This document shows, piece by piece, positions 6,144 through 7,499 of a stretch of 7,499 bases of DNA (its first letter is position 1; each line of letters opens with the position of its first letter). The notes under the pieces were generated by a model. It was not told where the DNA came from. It saw only the letters and a list, made by a program, of their open reading frames with translations, and did no database searches. Both the position numbers and the translations under genes were made by a program. Source of the DNA: JBLHGU01 sp047615875 (GTDB taxonomy: Bacteria; Pseudomonadota; Gammaproteobacteria; Arenicellales; CAJQKF01); NCBI GenBank assembly GCA_047615875.1, contig JBLHGU010000245.1:1-7499 (forward strand), in the 5' to 3' direction.

Positions 6144-7086
6144 GGCTAATCAACACCATTCGGGGCGTTCTTTTCGAAAAGCCTCCCGTTGGTCACAGTT
6201 CGTTAGACTGACTATGGCCCAACTATCAGGTCGCAATAGTCTACGAGATATAGTCGATAACATCAGCGCACAAACTCATCGTTTATATCATCTGGATAGT
6301 GCGCAACTAACGCGATCCAACTTGTCCCGGATAAATAATGATAAACCGTATTCACTGTATGAAGCCCTCTTCGCCAAGCTGTTGAAACGTTGTCAAGGAA
6401 ATGCACCCAGGCATAATTTTCGTTTTAATCATCCCCTTTACTCGCTGGATGCATCGACCATTGATTTATGTTTGTCAGTCTTTCCCTGGGCAGGTTTTCG
6501 CACCACGAAAGGGGCAATCAAATTACCTATTGGATTAAACCATGAGGGTTATCTAGCAGAATTTGTCACGCGTTTAAAGACTCATGCGAAAATTCGAGTT
6601 GTGGAGCGGCACACGGTGCAAAAAAGCAAAGGTGTTTCCAGTGATCACACCATTGAGTTCACGGGTGTGCAAACGTCCAGGAAGTGTCCAATTAAGTTAC
6701 GACGCATTGGATACAGAGATGCGCTGACGGGTAAGCGCTATGTGTTTCTGACGAACAATTTCAAGTTGGCTGCAAAGACCATTGCAGATATCTATAAGGC
6801 AAGATGGCAGGTGGAATTATTCTTCAAGTGGATCAAACAAAACCTTAAAATAAAATCTTTTGTCGGCACCAGTAAGAATGCTGTTATGACACAGATATGG
6901 ATTGCCTTATGTGTTTACCTGTTACTGGCTTATATCAAATTCAATTCCAAGCTGACTAAAAGTATGCAGCAAATGTTGCGTCTATTGCAGTGAAATCTGT
7001 TTGAGAAACGAGACCTAATGGCATTGCTACGGGGTGATCCAATACAAGATCATATCCATGATGAAAATCAGATGTCTTTCGTATGA
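6139..7086 (+). pseudogene. IS4-family transposase, broken by truncation, internal deletion and a nonsense codon
   Basis: Homology starts at RLANQHHSGRSFRKASRWSQ (codon 6139), some 20 residues into a normal IS4-family protein. LYSLDAS gives the first catalytic Asp (6448-6450). The YREK signature is complete: Tyr 6793, Arg 6802, Glu 6814 and Lys 6835, with spacings of 2, 3 and 6. Between them, GYLAEFVT runs straight into RLKTHAKIRVVERH at about 6562-6569. The usual stretch of some 40-45 residues containing the second Asp (FDRGY) is deleted in frame. At 6991-6993 a TGA interrupts LRLLQ-NLFEKRDLMALLRGD where relatives have a Leu codon; the frame continues to TGA at 7084. A 306-codon open frame from a TTG at 6073 is a chance fusion whose first 22 codons are antisense IS3 sequence. 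Confidence 0.88.
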
Positions 7087-7088
7087 AA

Positions 7089-7106
7089 GTTAACGGGACA
7101 GTAGTG
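7089..7106 (+). repeat. Probable right terminus of the IS4-family remnant
   Basis: GTTAACGGGACAGTAGTG lies 2 nt after the original transposase stop and resembles the ends of this IS4 subgroup as I remember them. The left terminus is missing, so the inverted repeat cannot be confirmed from this window. Confidence 0.35.
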
Positions 7107-7413
7107 ACTTTATGTGTAAAAAAATAGTTTTGTGTAGATACAAAAATAGCAGCCAGCAGATTGCTGGAAAAAGTGCTACATAAGTTAGAATTAGTTAATC
7201 TGGATTGGTGATTTCTGAGTGTTTTTCTAAATCTGCGATGAGTGCAATTCTAGACGGGCACTTAACCCACCAGTTGCATAAATTTCAGTCAGCAAGTGTA
7301 TTTGTTCTGATAATAAGCAGGGTGAAATGAGAATAAAAGGATGTATCTGAAAAGCACCGTTGGTGAAGTCCAGAAACTTATAATAAAGCGCTATTAATTG
7401 ATTAAAAGACAAG
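7107..7413. other. AT-rich stretch without a convincing gene
   Basis: No gene is well supported. On the minus strand a TTG-started 61-codon frame (7227-7412) lacks a ribosome site. The adjacent frame ends in the protein-like string ALIADLEKHSEITNPD before TAA at 7195, which could mean a frameshifted small gene, but I recognise no family. A small hairpin, CCAGCA-GAT-TGCTGG (7153-7167), lies in A-rich surroundings. It is too short to call a terminator with confidence. Confidence 0.4.
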
Positions 7414-7483
7414 TAAGCGGGACGTTGTTTTAGTAAAATACCTGTTCGCTAAAACAACGTCGTACCACACAACGCCCCGCTTA
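7414..7483. repeat. Nested inverted repeat with two alternative pairings
   Basis: TAAGCGGGACGTTGT (7414-7428) pairs with ACAACGCCCCGCTTA (7469-7483), 15 bp with one mismatch. GACGTTGTTTTAG (7421-7433) also pairs perfectly, over 13 bp, with CTAAAACAACGTC (7449-7461), with a 15-nt loop. The left arm is shared, so the two folds compete or combine into one long hairpin with a bulge of about 14 nt. AGAC (7407-7410) and GTCT (7491-7494) flank it. The shape recalls a folded integron attC site, an IS end or a replication or transfer origin, but canonical attC core boxes (GTTRRRY) are absent. Function unknown. Confidence 0.75.
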
Positions 7484-7499
7484 TCATGAAGTCTAGCAG

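Larger units (their letters stand above)
6139..7106 (+). mobile_element. Degenerate IS4-family insertion sequence, left end missing
   Basis: An IS4-family transposase pseudogene runs away from the IS3 remnant, joined head-to-head with it. The left terminus and the first part of the gene are lost. The right terminus is probably near GTTAACGGGACAGTAGTG (7089-7106), since coding homology ends at 7086 and the sequence turns AT-rich after it. Target duplications cannot be tested because the left end is gone. Confidence 0.75.

Noticed and set aside
7153..7167. Intrinsic terminator
   Set aside because: The stem is only 6 bp and no proper T-run follows directly on either strand.
7414..7494. Canonical integron attC site
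   Set aside because: The overall fold is attC-like, but neither end matches the GTTRRRY or RYYYAAC core boxes, and no integrase or cassette array is visible. It is reported only as an inverted repeat of unknown role.

Overview
The window looks like chromosomal DNA from a Gram-negative proteobacterium, most likely a gammaproteobacterium. This is inferred from moderate GC content, TRAP-type transport genes, a GATase1-AraC regulator, and IS3 and IS4 family remnants. I cannot name a genus. It falls into an intact metabolic locus (about 1-5242) and a graveyard of mobile-element and prophage fragments (about 5243-7499).

Metabolic locus. Four genes on the minus strand are packed as one operon, in transcription order dctP (3057-4055), dctQ (2383-2967), dctM (1097-2389) and a mandelate racemase/muconate cycloisomerase-type enolase-superfamily enzyme (1-1078, C-terminus cut by the window edge). 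The first three form a complete TRAP transporter: periplasmic binding protein, small and large membrane subunits. dctQ and dctM overlap by 7 nt, and the enzyme follows dctM after 18 nt. A 10-bp perfect hairpin lies between dctP and dctQ and probably sets the ratio of binding protein to membrane subunits. The enzyme starts at TTG behind a good GGAG. Its catalytic residues do not match either textbook subgroup: the metal ligands are present, but the first Lys of KxK is Tyr and the second-half Lys/Asp position is Gly, while a His at the mandelate-racemase position is kept. Divergent from the operon is a 352-residue GATase1-AraC regulator (4184-5242). The shared 128-bp intergenic region has a perfect TATAAT facing the regulator and a short palindrome. 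The simplest reading is a substrate-induced uptake and first-step catabolic locus for an unidentified carboxylate.

Mobile-element graveyard. After the regulator come direct repeats that resemble the ends of IS21-type elements, then a short fragment of a phage-type SNF2 helicase (5413-5556). An IS3-family element, whose TG-starting terminus is at 5557, interrupts this fragment. Only the 3' half of its orfB remains (5580-6143, minus). At about 6139-6143 it is joined head-to-head to an IS4-family transposase that lacks its 5' end (6139-7086, plus). The IS4 gene also carries an in-frame internal deletion that removes the second catalytic Asp, and a nonsense codon near its C-terminus. None of these elements can encode a working transposase. 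The last 390 bases are AT-rich and hold no convincing gene, but they end in a striking nested inverted repeat (7414-7483).

I see no RNA genes, no CRISPR array and no clearly new defence or mobile system. The most unusual items are the enolase-superfamily active site, the chimeric IS junction and the terminal inverted repeat.
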